A DNA stretch of 30,215 bases from assembly GCA_949123685.1 (NCBI GenBank), contig CASBHZ010000034.1:1-30215 (forward strand). The letters are read 5' to 3'. Under the pieces are notes generated by a model, which did no database searches, was not told the origin of the DNA, and saw only the letters and a program-made list of their open reading frames with translations. Origin of the DNA: an uncultured Bacteroidales bacterium (GTDB lineage Bacteria; Bacteroidota; Bacteroidia; Bacteroidales; Muribaculaceae). Position 1 is the first letter of the stretch; each line of letters opens with the position of its first letter. Shown one piece after another: positions 1-10,754 of this stretch. A program made the position numbers and the translations under genes.

Positions 1-170
1 AAAGATATTTAAAAATAATTTATAATAATCAATTGTATCGTCTAAAAGTCTGCAGGTGGTACAGTCTGATTATGCTGTTTAAAACGTTTATATTACTTGC
101 AATTTTCGGATTATTACCGATTTATATTAAGGATCATCTCTTAAAATAGAGTCTTAGAAAACAGCATTAA

Positions 171-326
171 CAGAATACACAATATGATACGTGGATCAGC
201 GCAGGCTTCAGCACATTTCCAAAACCTTGGACAACTAAAGAACAGCAAAAAGCTTTACAAGAGATAAATACTTTAAAAAACAAGAGGATCTTTACTTATG
301 ATGAATTATCAGAACTGAACTTATGA
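171..326 (+). pseudogene. 3' remnant of an unidentified gene
   Basis: An open frame of 51 codons with no start codon runs from just after a TAA (168-170) to a TGA at 324-326. It reads as an ordinary soluble protein end (KPWTTKEQQKALQEINTLKN and so on). Upstream in the same frame is a 25-codon ORF (72-149) encoding one hydrophobic segment, ending in TAG, then a second stop at 168. The three pieces could be one decayed gene. The stop overlaps the ATG of the next gene (ATGA at 323-326), which is the usual sign of translational coupling and suggests that this end was once functional. I do not recognise the family. Confidence 0.3.
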
Positions 327-547
327 GATCGAATCAAGATAGAACTATATTAGCGTTATGGTTGTTGTGCAGGGCATCTCTCGTGATGTACCTGATTGGC
401 ATTATTGTCACCATTATTATTTATACTGTCAGCAAGATTTATAACGGGGATAACGATCCTTCAGAATCATTTTATTATGCTTTTCTGATAGCGTTAATGC
501 CATTTACAGTCATACGGCAACTAACCAATTACCATTCCTCAAAATAA
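323..547 (+). CDS. small two-TM membrane protein, unknown function
   Basis: A 74-residue protein with two hydrophobic stretches, about residues 14-37 and 49-67, joined by a short polar loop (YNGDNDPSE). The start overlaps the stop of the preceding remnant frame by ATGA, and the next gene begins 7 bases after its stop, so the two membrane proteins are probably co-transcribed. No family is recognised. The pairing of two small integral membrane proteins is seen in several accessory modules of Bacteroidetes, but nothing here fixes a role. Confidence 0.55.
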   Translation: MRSNQDRTILALWLLCRASLVMYLIGIIVTIIIYTVSKIYNGDNDPSESFYYAFLIALMPFTVIRQLTNYHSSK

Positions 548-554
548 CACATTT

Positions 555-1052
555 ATGAAAACAATTGATTATCTTTCCGGTTATTGGAAGTTTCTACGGA
601 TTCTCATTGTCATAGGCATGTTTATTCTTAGCGATATTGCAGTAACTTTAATTTTTGCATTTGTTTTATTTCCCGAATACGCGACAGAAATGGTTCTCAC
701 AGTGGCAATCTACATGGTTCCTGCCTTATTCGTCAACACAACATATATTTGGTTATGTTATGTGGTGAAAATTGACAAGTCTCTATTTCTAAACTATAAA
801 CACGCTTTAATCGAAATACTCGCCTATATCCTTATCTTTTATCTTTTTCTGATATTCGATGGTGTAACAGGACGCATTTTGGGCAATTATTTAGAGTTTC
901 TTATAACAAATATCGAATCTGAAATCGTCATCTCTTTCTTAATGACGCTTTTCCCATTCATAATTATCATGCCGGCATGCTTTGTTTATTACCACATAAT
1001 CAGGAAATATCTAAGAAGACGTCGTAGACAGAGAAATACAGATACAAAATAA
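555..1052 (+). CDS. four-TM membrane protein, unknown function
   Basis: A 165-residue integral membrane protein with about four hydrophobic segments (near residues 13-38, 45-68, 85-103 and 121-147). A strongly basic C-terminal tail (RKYLRRRRRQR) should stay in the cytoplasm by the positive-inside rule. It follows the 74-residue membrane protein by 7 bases in the same direction, so they form a likely two-gene unit. No catalytic motif or known family signature is visible. It is low in GC compared with valS downstream, as expected for an accessory or fast-evolving membrane protein. Confidence 0.7.
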   Translation: MKTIDYLSGYWKFLRILIVIGMFILSDIAVTLIFAFVLFPEYATEMVLTVAIYMVPALFVNTTYIWLCYVVKIDKSLFLNYKHALIEILAYILIFYLFLIFDGVTGRILGNYLEFLITNIESEIVISFLMTLFPFIIIMPACFVYYHIIRKYLRRRRRQRNTDTK

Positions 1053-1122
1053 TTCAACCCTCGATCGGCAAAAAACTTGTGAATCCCGGCTCACGGCAGC
1101 CCCGTATATCAGGATTTTTTAT

Positions 1123-1241
1123 TAACTTTGTTTTTTGAATGGACTCTTTCTAAACGAGTTCGGCTCATATCAGCGTTGACCGGATGAATGAGTCTGACTC
1201 CGCTGCATTTTCATGCAGCGGAGCTTCGGTCTGAAACCGAA
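1123..1241 (+). promoter_or_regulatory. valS promoter -7 box and hairpin-rich leader
   Basis: TAACTTTG at 1123-1130 matches the Bacteroidetes -7 consensus TAnnTTTG; I see no good -33 TTTG at the right distance. If used, it gives a leader of about 150 bases. That leader holds an 11-bp perfect stem with a TTTC loop (1198-1223, arms CTCCGCTGCAT and ATGCAGCGGAG). Two bases later comes a second stem of 6 bp (1225-1230 with 1236-1241). No U-run follows either stem, so they are not simple terminators. Confidence 0.45.
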
Positions 1242-1285
1242 ATTAAACGACAATATCAACAGATAACAGATAAGCAATAATTCTC

Positions 1286-3913
1286 ATGAACGAATTAGCC
1301 ACTAAATACGATCCTTCCGCAGTTGAGGGTAAATGGTATGAATATTGGATGGAACACAGGTTGTTCCATTCAGAACCTGACGAAAGAGAGCCTTATACTA
1401 TAGTTATCCCTCCGCCAAACGTAACCGGAGTGCTACACATGGGGCATATGCTCAACAATACGATTCAGGATATTCTAACGCGTCGCGCCCGCATGCAAGG
1501 TAAGAACGCGCTCTGGGTGCCGGGAACCGACCATGCGGCAATATCCACTGAGGCAAAAGTCGTGGCTAAGCTCGCTTCCGAAGGAATAGCCAAAACCGAC
1601 CTTTCCCGTGAGGAGTTTCTTAATCATGCATGGGATTGGACAAACAAGTATGGCGGCATAATCCTGCAGCAACTTCGCAAGCTCGGAGCATCGTGCGATT
1701 GGGAACGCACTGCGTTCACGATGGATGACATCCGATCTGAAAGCGTGATCCGCGTCTTCAACAAACTTTATGACAAGGGTTACATCTATCGGGGTGTGCG
1801 CATGGTAAACTGGGATCCCAAGGCTCTGACGGCACTGTCGGATGAAGAGGTTATCTACAAAGAAGAGCAAAGCCATCTCTTCCATCTCCGCTATCGCGTA
1901 GAGGGAGAGGAAGACAAATATATCATAGTTGCGACAACCCGTCCTGAAACCATTCTCGGCGACACCGCTGTCTGTGTGAATCCTAACGATCCCCGCTACA
2001 CCTGGCTCAAAGGGAAAAAGGTCATTGTTCCACTCGTTGGTCGTGCCGTGCCTATAATAATGGACGAATATGTGGAAATGGACTTCGGCACAGGCTGCCT
2101 AAAGGTCACCCCGGCACATGATGTCAACGATTATATGCTCGGTGACAAATACAACCTCCCCTCCATCGACATATTCAACGACAACGGCACCATTTCGGAA
2201 GCCGGAGGAATGTATGTCGGCATGGACCGTTTCGATGTCCGCAAACAGATCATGATTGATCTCGACAAGGCAGGACTCGTCGAAAAAGTGGAAGATTACG
2301 TCAACAAGGTTGGACACTCCGAGCGCACGGATGCGGTGATAGAACCCAAACTGTCCATGCAATGGTTCGTGAAGATGGAAGAAATCGTCAAGCCCGCTCT
2401 CGCCTCGGTAATGGACGATGACATCAAGTTCATACCCGCTAAATTCAAGAACACCTACCGCCATTGGATGACCAATATCAAAGACTGGTGCATCTCCCGT
2501 CAGCTGTGGTGGGGACACCAGATACCAGCTTGGTTCCTTCCGGAAGGGGGATATGTTGTGGCGGAGAATGAGGAGGAAGCATTGTTGAAAGCCATAGAAA
2601 AGAGTGGCAATGCAGGTCTCACAATTGCCGACCTCAAACGCGATCCTGACTGCCTTGACACATGGTTCTCATCTTGGTTATGGCCAATTTCGTTGTTTAA
2701 CGGAATCCTTGATCCTGACAATAAAGAGTTTAAATACTACTATCCTACTGCAGATCTTGTTACAGCACCTGACATTATTTTCTTCTGGGTGGCACGCATG
2801 ATCATAGCCGGATACGAATTTGCAGACAACAAGCCATTCAACAACGTATATTTCACAGGTATCGTAAGAGACAAGATTGGCAGGAAAATGTCGAAATCAC
2901 TCGGCAACTCCCCAGACCCTCTTGACCTTATCGACAAGTTCGGTGCTGACGGAGTGCGCATGGGGCTTATGCTCGGAGCTCCGGCAGGCAACGACATAAT
3001 GTATGACGATTCCCTTTGCGAACAAGGACGTAATTTCTGCAATAAGATATGGAATGCATTCCGTCTCGTTAAGGGTTGGGAAGTTGATGGAAACATCTCT
3101 CAGCCGGAAAGTGCCAAACTTGGTGTGGAATGGTTCTCGGCAAAACTGAACAACACTATAGCCGAGGTTGATGACCTGATGGGTAAATTCAGGATTTCAG
3201 AGGCACTGATGGCTATCTACCGTCTTTTCTGGGATGAGTTCTCCTCTTGGTATCTCGAGGTTGTAAAACCGACATACGGACAACCGGTTGACAAGGCAAC
3301 ATTTGACTCCACTCTCGGATTCTTTGACACGCTTCTGCGCCTGCTTCATCCTTTCATGCCTTTCATAACCGAGGAATTATGGCAACATCTTGCCGATCGC
3401 AAGGCTGGAGAAAGCATAATGTATGCACTTATCCCTCAAGCTGAATGCTGCGACGCGCCAATCCTCGCACAGTTCGAGACACTTAAAGAAGTGATCGCAG
3501 GTGTACGCACTATCCGCAAACAGAAACAGATTGCTCAGAAAGAGGAACTGCAACTTCACGTGAAAGGTAATTCCGACTCTTCATTAAACCCGATCTTGAT
3601 GAAGATGGCAAACCTCTCGACAATTGAACATGTTGAAGAAAAATCTCCTACCTCCTCGGCATTTATAGTGGGTGCCATTGAATACAGCATTCCTTTGGAA
3701 AGCAAAATCAATGTTGAAGAAGAACTCGCCAAACTCAACAAGGAACTTGACTATTACACCAAATTCCTTGCCGGAGTAGAGAAAAAACTTTCCAACGAGA
3801 AATTCGTCAACAACGCTCCTGAGGCGGTAGTGGCAGTAGAGCGAAAGAAGCAGAGTGATGCAACCGAAAAGCTCGAGGCTATACGCGCTTCAATAGCCGC
3901 CCTTCAGTCATGA
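1286..3913 (+). CDS. valS: valyl-tRNA synthetase
   Basis: Charges tRNA-Val with valine in the cytoplasm (class I synthetase). The 875-residue length is usual for Bacteroidetes ValRS. The HIGH motif appears as HMGH at residues 51-54, preceded by PPPNVTG. The KMSKS motif is at residues 534-538 ([14 protein letters not shown]). The large CP1 editing domain lies between them ([13 protein letters not shown], then [15 protein letters not shown]). An anticodon-binding region follows, and about 60 C-terminal residues form the Lys/Glu-rich coiled-coil arm typical of ValRS. The start at 1286 gives the conserved N-terminus ([14 protein letters not shown]). The gene has its own hairpin-rich leader and a terminator-like hairpin 50 bases after the stop. 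Confidence 0.98.
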   Translation: MNELATKYDPSAVEGKWYEYWMEHRLFHSEPDEREPYTIVIPPPNVTGVLHMGHMLNNTIQDILTRRARMQGKNALWVPGTDHAAISTEAKVVAKLASEGIAKTDLSREEFLNHAWDWTNKYGGIILQQLRKLGASCDWERTAFTMDDIRSESVIRVFNKLYDKGYIYRGVRMVNWDPKALTALSDEEVIYKEEQSHLFHLRYRVEGEEDKYIIVATTRPETILGDTAVCVNPNDPRYTWLKGKKVIVPLVGRAVPIIMDEYVEMDFGTGCLKVTPAHDVNDYMLGDKYNLPSIDIFNDNGTISEAGGMYVGMDRFDVRKQIMIDLDKAGLVEKVEDYVNKVGHSERTDAVIEPKLSMQWFVKMEEIVKPALASVMDDDIKFIPAKFKNTYRHWMTNIKDWCISRQLWWGHQIPAWFLPEGGYVVAENEEEALLKAIEKSGNAGLTIADLKRDPDCLDTWFSSWLWPISLFNGILDPDNKEFKYYYPTADLVTAPDIIFFWVARMIIAGYEFADNKPFNNVYFTGIVRDKIGRKMSKSLGNSPDPLDLIDKFGADGVRMGLMLGAPAGNDIMYDDSLCEQGRNFCNKIWNAFRLVKGWEVDGNISQPESAKLGVEWFSAKLNNTIAEVDDLMGKFRISEALMAIYRLFWDEFSSWYLEVVKPTYGQPVDKATFDSTLGFFDTLLRLLHPFMPFITEELWQHLADRKAGESIMYALIPQAECCDAPILAQFETLKEVIAGVRTIRKQKQIAQKEELQLHVKGNSDSSLNPILMKMANLSTIEHVEEKSPTSSAFIVGAIEYSIPLESKINVEEELAKLNKELDYYTKFLAGVEKKLSNEKFVNNAPEAVVAVERKKQSDATEKLEAIRASIAALQS

Positions 3914-3962
3914 CATACAGGATGTAAACACAAATCCAATTAACCGAATTAACTAACCTGAC

Positions 3963-4006
3963 AATCATAGCCGTATTGCTACATTTTAGCCGGCTATGAT
4001 TTTTTA
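3963..4006 (+). terminator. intrinsic terminator after valS
   Basis: Arms AATCATAGCCG (3963-3973) and CGGCTATGATT (3991-4001) form a perfect 11-bp stem with a 17-base loop, followed by a T-run (4001-4006). It lies 50 bases after the valS stop and 14 bases before the preferred ATG of the next gene. It may end valS transcripts or control entry into the GH53 gene. Confidence 0.7.
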
Positions 4007-4019
4007 TTTAATTGCGATA

Positions 4020-5294
4020 ATGAAAAGAAGATTCTTTCAATTATTTATTTTAATGGCATTCATGATCATGGATGCGCAGGCACAAAGGTATGTAGGTGGA
4101 GACATATCGCTCCTTCCGGAATATGAGGATGCCGGTGCCGGATATAAAGATCATAGCGGCAAACCCATTGCCGACCTCGTTCCGTGGCTTAGGGAAGAGG
4201 GAATGAACGCCATGCGTGTGCGCCTTTTCGTAAACCCTAAGAAATATGCCCAAGCCTACCCTTCCGGACCATATAAATATGATCCGAATGCATGTCAGGA
4301 TTTGGAATACATCACTCCACTCTGCAAGCGCATAGTGGACGGGGGCATATCTCTTATGCTTGACTTCCATTATTCCGACACATGGGCAGATCCCGCAAAA
4401 CAATGGACTCCGATTGAATGGCAAGGACTTAGCGACGATCAGTTATATCAGAAGATTTACGATTACACTAAAGAAACGCTTGAAACATTGAAAGCGGCAG
4501 GTGTTACTCCAAATTTCATCCAGCCCGGGAATGAAATCAGCTATGGAATGCTTTGGGGCAAACCGGGAGATCCGGACTTGAAAAAAGCTTTCATGGGCAA
4601 TGATGCAAACTGGGACCGATTTGGTAAATTATTGAGTCAGGCAATAAAGGCATGCAGGGAAGTATGTCCCGATGCCAAAATTGTCATTCACACAGAACGC
4701 GTCTCACAAGTCGATGTCCAGAAGAACTTTTATGACAAAATGAAAGCCATGAATATTGATTACGACATAATAGGTCTGAGCTATTATCCTTATTTCCATG
4801 GCAACATGACAATACTTGACACCGCATTATCTTCCCTCCAATCAAACTATCCCGACAAAGAAATAATGATTGTGGAGACCGGTTATTCTTATAAATGGGA
4901 AGTTCCGGGAACAGACCATAATTTCACCCACATATGGCCTTATTCGGATGCCGGTCAGAATAAGTTTGCCACGGATCTTGTAGCCACATTAGAGAAACAC
5001 GACCATGTCAACGGGCTTTTCTGGTGGTGGATGGAATACAATGCCTTCGGCACAAATCTCTCCGGATGGTATAACGCACCGCTATTCGACAGCACTACCG
5101 GTTGCGCCACCTCGGCATTGAAAACCATCTGTTCTTTCGTCTCTTCCAGCTCAATCTCAGAAATCGGAGATGACACCACGGATGACGCATCCTGCACTTG
5201 GTTCAACCTTCAAGGACAACCGGTCTGCGCCCCTGATGCAAACTCCTCTCCGGGCATCTACATCTCCCGCAACCGCAAAGTCATCATCCGATAA
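4020..5294 (+). CDS. GH53 arabinogalactan endo-beta-1,4-galactanase
   Basis: Cleaves beta-1,4-galactan chains such as the side chains of pectin (type I arabinogalactan). The ATG at 4020 is preferred over the one at 3996. It gives a clean signal peptide (MKRRFF, hydrophobic core, cut near AQA-Q at 21-22), whereas the 3996 ATG sits inside a terminator stem. With this start the protein has 424 residues. GH53 landmarks are GGDISLLPEYEDAG near the N-terminus, LDFHYSDTWADP, the acid/base Glu in PGNEIS (E172) and the nucleophile Glu in VETGYS (E286). The last 35 residues (WFNLQGQPV, then PGIYISRNRKVIIR) resemble a degenerate type IX secretion C-terminal sorting signal. No SusC/SusD pair or regulator is adjacent. 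I see no promoter motif just upstream. Confidence 0.92.
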   Translation: MKRRFFQLFILMAFMIMDAQAQRYVGGDISLLPEYEDAGAGYKDHSGKPIADLVPWLREEGMNAMRVRLFVNPKKYAQAYPSGPYKYDPNACQDLEYITPLCKRIVDGGISLMLDFHYSDTWADPAKQWTPIEWQGLSDDQLYQKIYDYTKETLETLKAAGVTPNFIQPGNEISYGMLWGKPGDPDLKKAFMGNDANWDRFGKLLSQAIKACREVCPDAKIVIHTERVSQVDVQKNFYDKMKAMNIDYDIIGLSYYPYFHGNMTILDTALSSLQSNYPDKEIMIVETGYSYKWEVPGTDHNFTHIWPYSDAGQNKFATDLVATLEKHDHVNGLFWWWMEYNAFGTNLSGWYNAPLFDSTTGCATSALKTICSFVSSSSISEIGDDTTDDASCTWFNLQGQPVCAPDANSSPGIYISRNRKVIIR

Positions 5295-5339
5295 ATTCCG
5301 GTCCAGCTGCCAACTTCAAGCCAACCGGATTATAAAAAC

Positions 5340-5437
5340 TCCAACCACGCACAACCACGTAACAACCACTTTTATATCTACATTGAAAAGGTTTTATGCA
5401 TCTTAATGTAGTTGTTATGTGGTTGTGAGTGGTTGGA
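5340..5437. repeat. 98-bp hairpin repeat, copy A
   Basis: A 98-bp element bounded by TCCAACCA and TGGTTGGA whose outer arms pair over about 26 bp with two mismatches. An inner pair, CTACATT and AATGTAG, closes the stem further. It lies between the convergent GH53 and GH97 genes. Two further 98-bp copies lie at 11947 and 12366. Copy A has diverged in sequence but keeps its own pairing. Confidence 0.85.
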
Positions 5438-5448
5438 AGATAACAAAT

Positions 5449-5484
5449 GAAAGCCGGCAAGCTAAATTCAGCTTACCGGCTTTC
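5449..5484 (-). terminator. terminator between GH53 and GH97 genes
   Basis: A 15-bp stem with one mismatch (5449-5463 with 5470-5484, six-base loop; core GAAAGCCGG). On the minus strand it is followed by a T-rich stretch (ATTTGTTATCTT), suiting the end of the GH97 transcript. It may work in both directions between the convergent genes. Confidence 0.65.
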
Positions 5485-5521
5485 GCTACATGTGTGTTTT
5501 TGTGGTATTTCGATTATTTGA

Positions 5522-7678
<2,157 letters not shown>

Positions 7679-7735
7679 TTATTCTAATTTTGAAAGCGCA
7701 TATATTTCGAAAAGAAACATTTCGCATTTCTTTTG

Positions 7736-7766
7736 CAAAGATATTACAATTAATCTGAATTTACAA
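7736..7766 (-). promoter_or_regulatory. promoter of the GH97 gene
   Basis: On the minus strand TATCTTTG (7743 down to 7736) fits the -7 consensus TAnnTTTG. A TTG lies 20 bases upstream (7766-7764), at the -33 position. The predicted transcript start near 7729 leaves a leader of about 70 bases. Confidence 0.6.
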
Positions 7767-7858
7767 TCTTATGGCAATATCTTTTCGTTTTTTAATTATT
7801 TTAATTTAAAATAAAATGTATTCCCACACTCTAAAGAGTTATTTCACGTTAATGAGAC

Positions 7859-8407
7859 ATGAACAGGAATTATAATGAAAAGCCTTCCGCCGAGAGCATT
7901 GCTGCAGTAAAGAGGGCATGCAATCAAGCGGAAGCTGAAAACAGACCAGTAAGAATATTGTTCGTGTGCCTTGGCAATATATGCAGGAGCCCTGCTGCTG
8001 AAGGAATAATGCGCCACATCACCAAAGATATGCAAGAACATAAACGGCCGGAACTTGATTCGGCAGGATTCTATGGAGGACATGCAGGAGAACTTCCCGA
8101 CCGCCGAATGCGGCATGCAGCATTCGGTCGCGGACTTCATCTTGACCATCACAGCCGTGTGATAAAGCAATCGGATTTCGAATATTTTGATCTGATTCTC
8201 GGAATGGATGACCGCAATATAGACGACCTGCATGATGCAGCTCCAAATCTTGAATCAGAATCAAAGATCGCACGCATGAGCGATTTTGCAATCCATTATC
8301 CCGAGGCTGATTCAATACCGGATCCATATTGGGAGGGAGCCGCAGGGTTCGAAATAGTGTTGAATCTTCTTGAGGATGCGTGTGCGGAAATCAAAAAACT
8401 ACTTTGA
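7859..8407 (+). CDS. low-molecular-weight protein-tyrosine phosphatase
   Basis: A cytoplasmic LMW-PTP that would remove phosphate from tyrosine residues. The P-loop CX5R is at residues 37-43 (VCLGNICRSPAAEG, nucleophile Cys37, Arg43). The acid Asp lies in the DPY motif at Asp155 (IPDPYWEGAAGFE). At 182 residues it is about 30 longer than usual because of a polar N-terminal extension before the P-loop. No other ATG precedes the catalytic motif, so the start at 7859 is taken. It is divergent from the GH97 gene and not in an exopolysaccharide operon with a tyrosine kinase, so its partner cannot be told. Confidence 0.93.
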   Translation: MNRNYNEKPSAESIAAVKRACNQAEAENRPVRILFVCLGNICRSPAAEGIMRHITKDMQEHKRPELDSAGFYGGHAGELPDRRMRHAAFGRGLHLDHHSRVIKQSDFEYFDLILGMDDRNIDDLHDAAPNLESESKIARMSDFAIHYPEADSIPDPYWEGAAGFEIVLNLLEDACAEIKKLL

Positions 8408-8442
8408 TATTTATATGCATGAGTCTGTGTCGTAATTAGAAG

Positions 8443-8490
8443 CTGCATCCCAAAAGTTTTTGTCTACCTTTTGGGATGCAGTTAAGTTTT
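8443..8490 (+). terminator. terminator after the LMW-PTP gene
   Basis: A perfect 14-bp stem, CTGCATCCCAAAAG (8443-8456) with CTTTTGGGATGCAG (8468-8481), has an 11-base loop and is followed by TTAAGTTTTT. It lies between convergent genes and may also stop the minus-strand fimbrillin transcript. Confidence 0.75.
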
Positions 8491-8516
8491 TGCACAGCCT
8501 CATTGCAGCAGCCTAA

Positions 8517-9545
8517 TCACTCAATGTTATACTCATCTACGGTAACATTGAAATCGATAGGTTTAAGCACGTTCGGATTATCAATTTTAACATTGTAAAT
8601 ATAGGAGCATCCTAATTTCCACTCCCTAAGCACAGATGTAGAAAGGGGATACACAAGTCGTCCGCATGGACTTTGGGGCACGAGCAAAAAATCCGGAGTG
8701 TCCGGTCTCGGCCATATCTTAGCGCCGGAGTTACTGTCAAAAATCTCACAATCCACTACTATTGCATTGCCGGTAAATTCGCTACCGTTAAAATCCACAT
8801 CAACCAACTGCTGAGGAATCATGAAACAGACTCCAAGATTATTCTCGGTAACATCCACCGGCGTTGAACTTAATGTCATTTCGTCTTCGTCCGACAGGGC
8901 ATAAAATATGAGAATATCAAGAGGTGAATTGATATTGTTCCAACTGCCTACACCGCTCTGAGAACCGGACACTGTAGTTGAAGATGGGAAAGTAAACGAC
9001 CCTTTGTATTTCACGTTCAAAAGCGACACATGACTCACCTTGACTGTTATATCCGCATTCGAACTGCTCAACATCACATTCACCTTTGACATTGCATGTC
9101 TGAAATTCATCATCACCGGTGTAGATTTTGCAACCAACCCTAAATTAACGGCATACAGGAAATCGGTAGTGCCCTGGTTATTATAATTTACAATCGAATT
9201 AAGTCCGGATGGTCCAACTTCATTAGAGGCGGTAATATCGGGACTATATGCATAAAAATTCACAGGAGTCTCAGGCCAGTAAACCACAGGTGAATAAGAC
9301 CATGTGGCTCCATTCCTGCTCACTGTCACGTTTTCCATATACGGCTTTCCAGCCGTAAATGCATATACCTGAAAACTTTTTATATTAGCAGTCGTAGTGG
9401 ATGACGAACGCGTCGCATTCGGCACCAACGCTCCGAAACTGATAGCATTTGGGGACGCCTGTTCAACAACAGGATCATCGCCGGCACAGGACCCTAATGC
9501 CCCAACCATCACTGCCGACCCGAGAATTACGAATAGTGTCTTCAT
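8517..9545 (-). CDS. fimbrillin family lipoprotein
   Basis: A 342-residue surface lipoprotein with a type II signal peptide, lipobox LGSC (Cys20). After a short Asp-rich linker comes the fimbrillin (Mfa-like_1) pattern. This consists of ISFGALVPNATRSS, FQVYAFTAGKPYM, WSYSPVVYWPETPVNFYAYSP and then FRHAMSKVNVML. These run through the N-terminal beta-sandwich of FimA/Mfa-type subunits. It is the second gene after the DUF5119 lipoprotein (85-base gap, same strand). Such pairs encode fimbria-like or stalk-like surface components of Bacteroidales. No anchor or usher-like gene is present, so it may be a solitary adhesin pair rather than a full fimbria. Confidence 0.85.
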   Translation of the reverse strand: MKTLFVILGSAVMVGALGSCAGDDPVVEQASPNAISFGALVPNATRSSSTTTANIKSFQVYAFTAGKPYMENVTVSRNGATWSYSPVVYWPETPVNFYAYSPDITASNEVGPSGLNSIVNYNNQGTTDFLYAVNLGLVAKSTPVMMNFRHAMSKVNVMLSSSNADITVKVSHVSLLNVKYKGSFTFPSSTTVSGSQSGVGSWNNINSPLDILIFYALSDEDEMTLSSTPVDVTENNLGVCFMIPQQLVDVDFNGSEFTGNAIVVDCEIFDSNSGAKIWPRPDTPDFLLVPQSPCGRLVYPLSTSVLREWKLGCSYIYNVKIDNPNVLKPIDFNVTVDEYNIE

Positions 9546-9630
9546 AGTAGTATATATTAAATCATTAGTAAATAACTAAGTAAGCAACAAAACCTTAAAT
9601 GAATACCATATTTAAATTAAGATTAAGTAA

Positions 9631-10635
9631 TCATGAATTTATATCTATTATATATGTCTGCCAACCATCAACCGTGACATCAAATGCTCCTTCGCCGGAT
9701 GGTGGTCCGGACTCGGGAAGGTCTATGCCTCCAACCTTAATCAAGACATCCATTGGATCCTTAGCATTCGCAATCTGATCTGAAACATCGAATTCATATT
9801 TGAATTTCCTGCCGTCAACAAGCCAAAAATACAATGTCAGCCAGTTTTCCGAAGATTCTGAATCACCAAAAGTAAAAAATGAACCTTCAATGGAACCTTC
9901 TCCGCTTTCCTGCGCCCCGACAGGCAATGTGACAGCCTCCCCGGTATGCAACCCGGAAGAAACTATAAGACGCGACGCCATACCGCTCAAGGAGGCACAC
10001 ATGCGCTCAACTCCGGAAAGGTTTGAAACACCCGTAACCTCATAACTATATCGGGGAGTCAGAAGCAAAGGGAAAAATACGATGATACGCTCATGATATT
10101 CTGTTTCCGGAACGTCATCATTGCGCTGAACCGTCACACCTCCGGCATTAAGTGAGAACCACTCCAACGATTCCCCCCACATAGGATTCGGAAAACTGTT
10201 CACCTTTTCTCCCCTATCTGTAACAGATGGTCCAATCAGAGAACCGGATTGTATATTCAAACCGTCATAAAGACCAGCTTCTTGACAGTAACAATAAAAA
10301 TCATAATAATCTGTATCGTTGGCGAAAAAAACCTTCGAAGTGTCATCATTAAACGACATGACATGAAATTTTCCATCTGGAAGCATTACCTCACCTCCTG
10401 TTTTGCCGGGAAAATCGAACCTCCATGGTTCTCCACCGGAAAGAGGAAAAAAGAAATACGCCATACCCTCGGGGGTGGCTTGCGGAGAATAATGCCAATC
10501 ACTGAAAAGTTCAAACGGATCCTCTTCTCCACCTTCGCAACAACATGGATGGTCACATATCCATGTACATCCGGAAGTAAACATACAGGAAACCGCCACA
10601 AGCAAAAAATATATAGTACTTCTACCCATCACCAT
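9631..10635 (-). CDS. DUF5119 domain lipoprotein, fimbria-associated
   Basis: A 334-residue lipoprotein with signal peptide and lipobox TSGC (Cys23), directly followed by an unusual cysteine cluster (CDHPCCCEGGEEDP). The body matches the DUF5119 pattern as I remember it (MAYFFFPLSGGEPWRFDFPG, then GGEVMLPDGKFHVMSFNDDT), a beta-rich domain found next to fimbrillin genes. It is the first gene of the minus-strand pair with the fimbrillin at 8517-9545. The start could be 10635 or the second Met at 10629; either gives the same signal peptide. The role is inferred from context: surface accessory or tip component. Confidence 0.8.
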   Translation of the reverse strand: MVMGRSTIYFLLVAVSCMFTSGCTWICDHPCCCEGGEEDPFELFSDWHYSPQATPEGMAYFFFPLSGGEPWRFDFPGKTGGEVMLPDGKFHVMSFNDDTSKVFFANDTDYYDFYCYCQEAGLYDGLNIQSGSLIGPSVTDRGEKVNSFPNPMWGESLEWFSLNAGGVTVQRNDDVPETEYHERIIVFFPLLLTPRYSYEVTGVSNLSGVERMCASLSGMASRLIVSSGLHTGEAVTLPVGAQESGEGSIEGSFFTFGDSESSENWLTLYFWLVDGRKFKYEFDVSDQIANAKDPMDVLIKVGGIDLPESGPPSGEGAFDVTVDGWQTYIIDINS

Positions 10636-10652
10636 CGAATTAAAGACATAAA

Positions 10653-10668
10653 ACTTGTTTAAACAAGT
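10653..10668. repeat. GTTTAAAC-centred palindrome (ACTTG arms)
   Basis: A 16-bp perfect palindrome, ACTTGTTTAAACAAGT, lies upstream of the minus-strand DUF5119 gene. A second small inverted repeat (ACTACTT, two bases, AAGTAGT) follows at 10685-10700. It belongs to the family of GTTTAAAC-centred palindromes in this window. Confidence 0.5.
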
Positions 10669-10754
10669 CTGTCATTGATTTTTCACTACTTAGAAGTAGT
10701 ATTCTTTATATTTCAACACTTCTTAAACAAGCCATGTTCTTTTGCCCCTCCTTT

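Noticed and set aside
1053..1285. tRNA or T-box upstream of valS
   Set aside because: There is no cloverleaf, no specifier-loop consensus and no terminator/antiterminator pair; only two simple hairpins.
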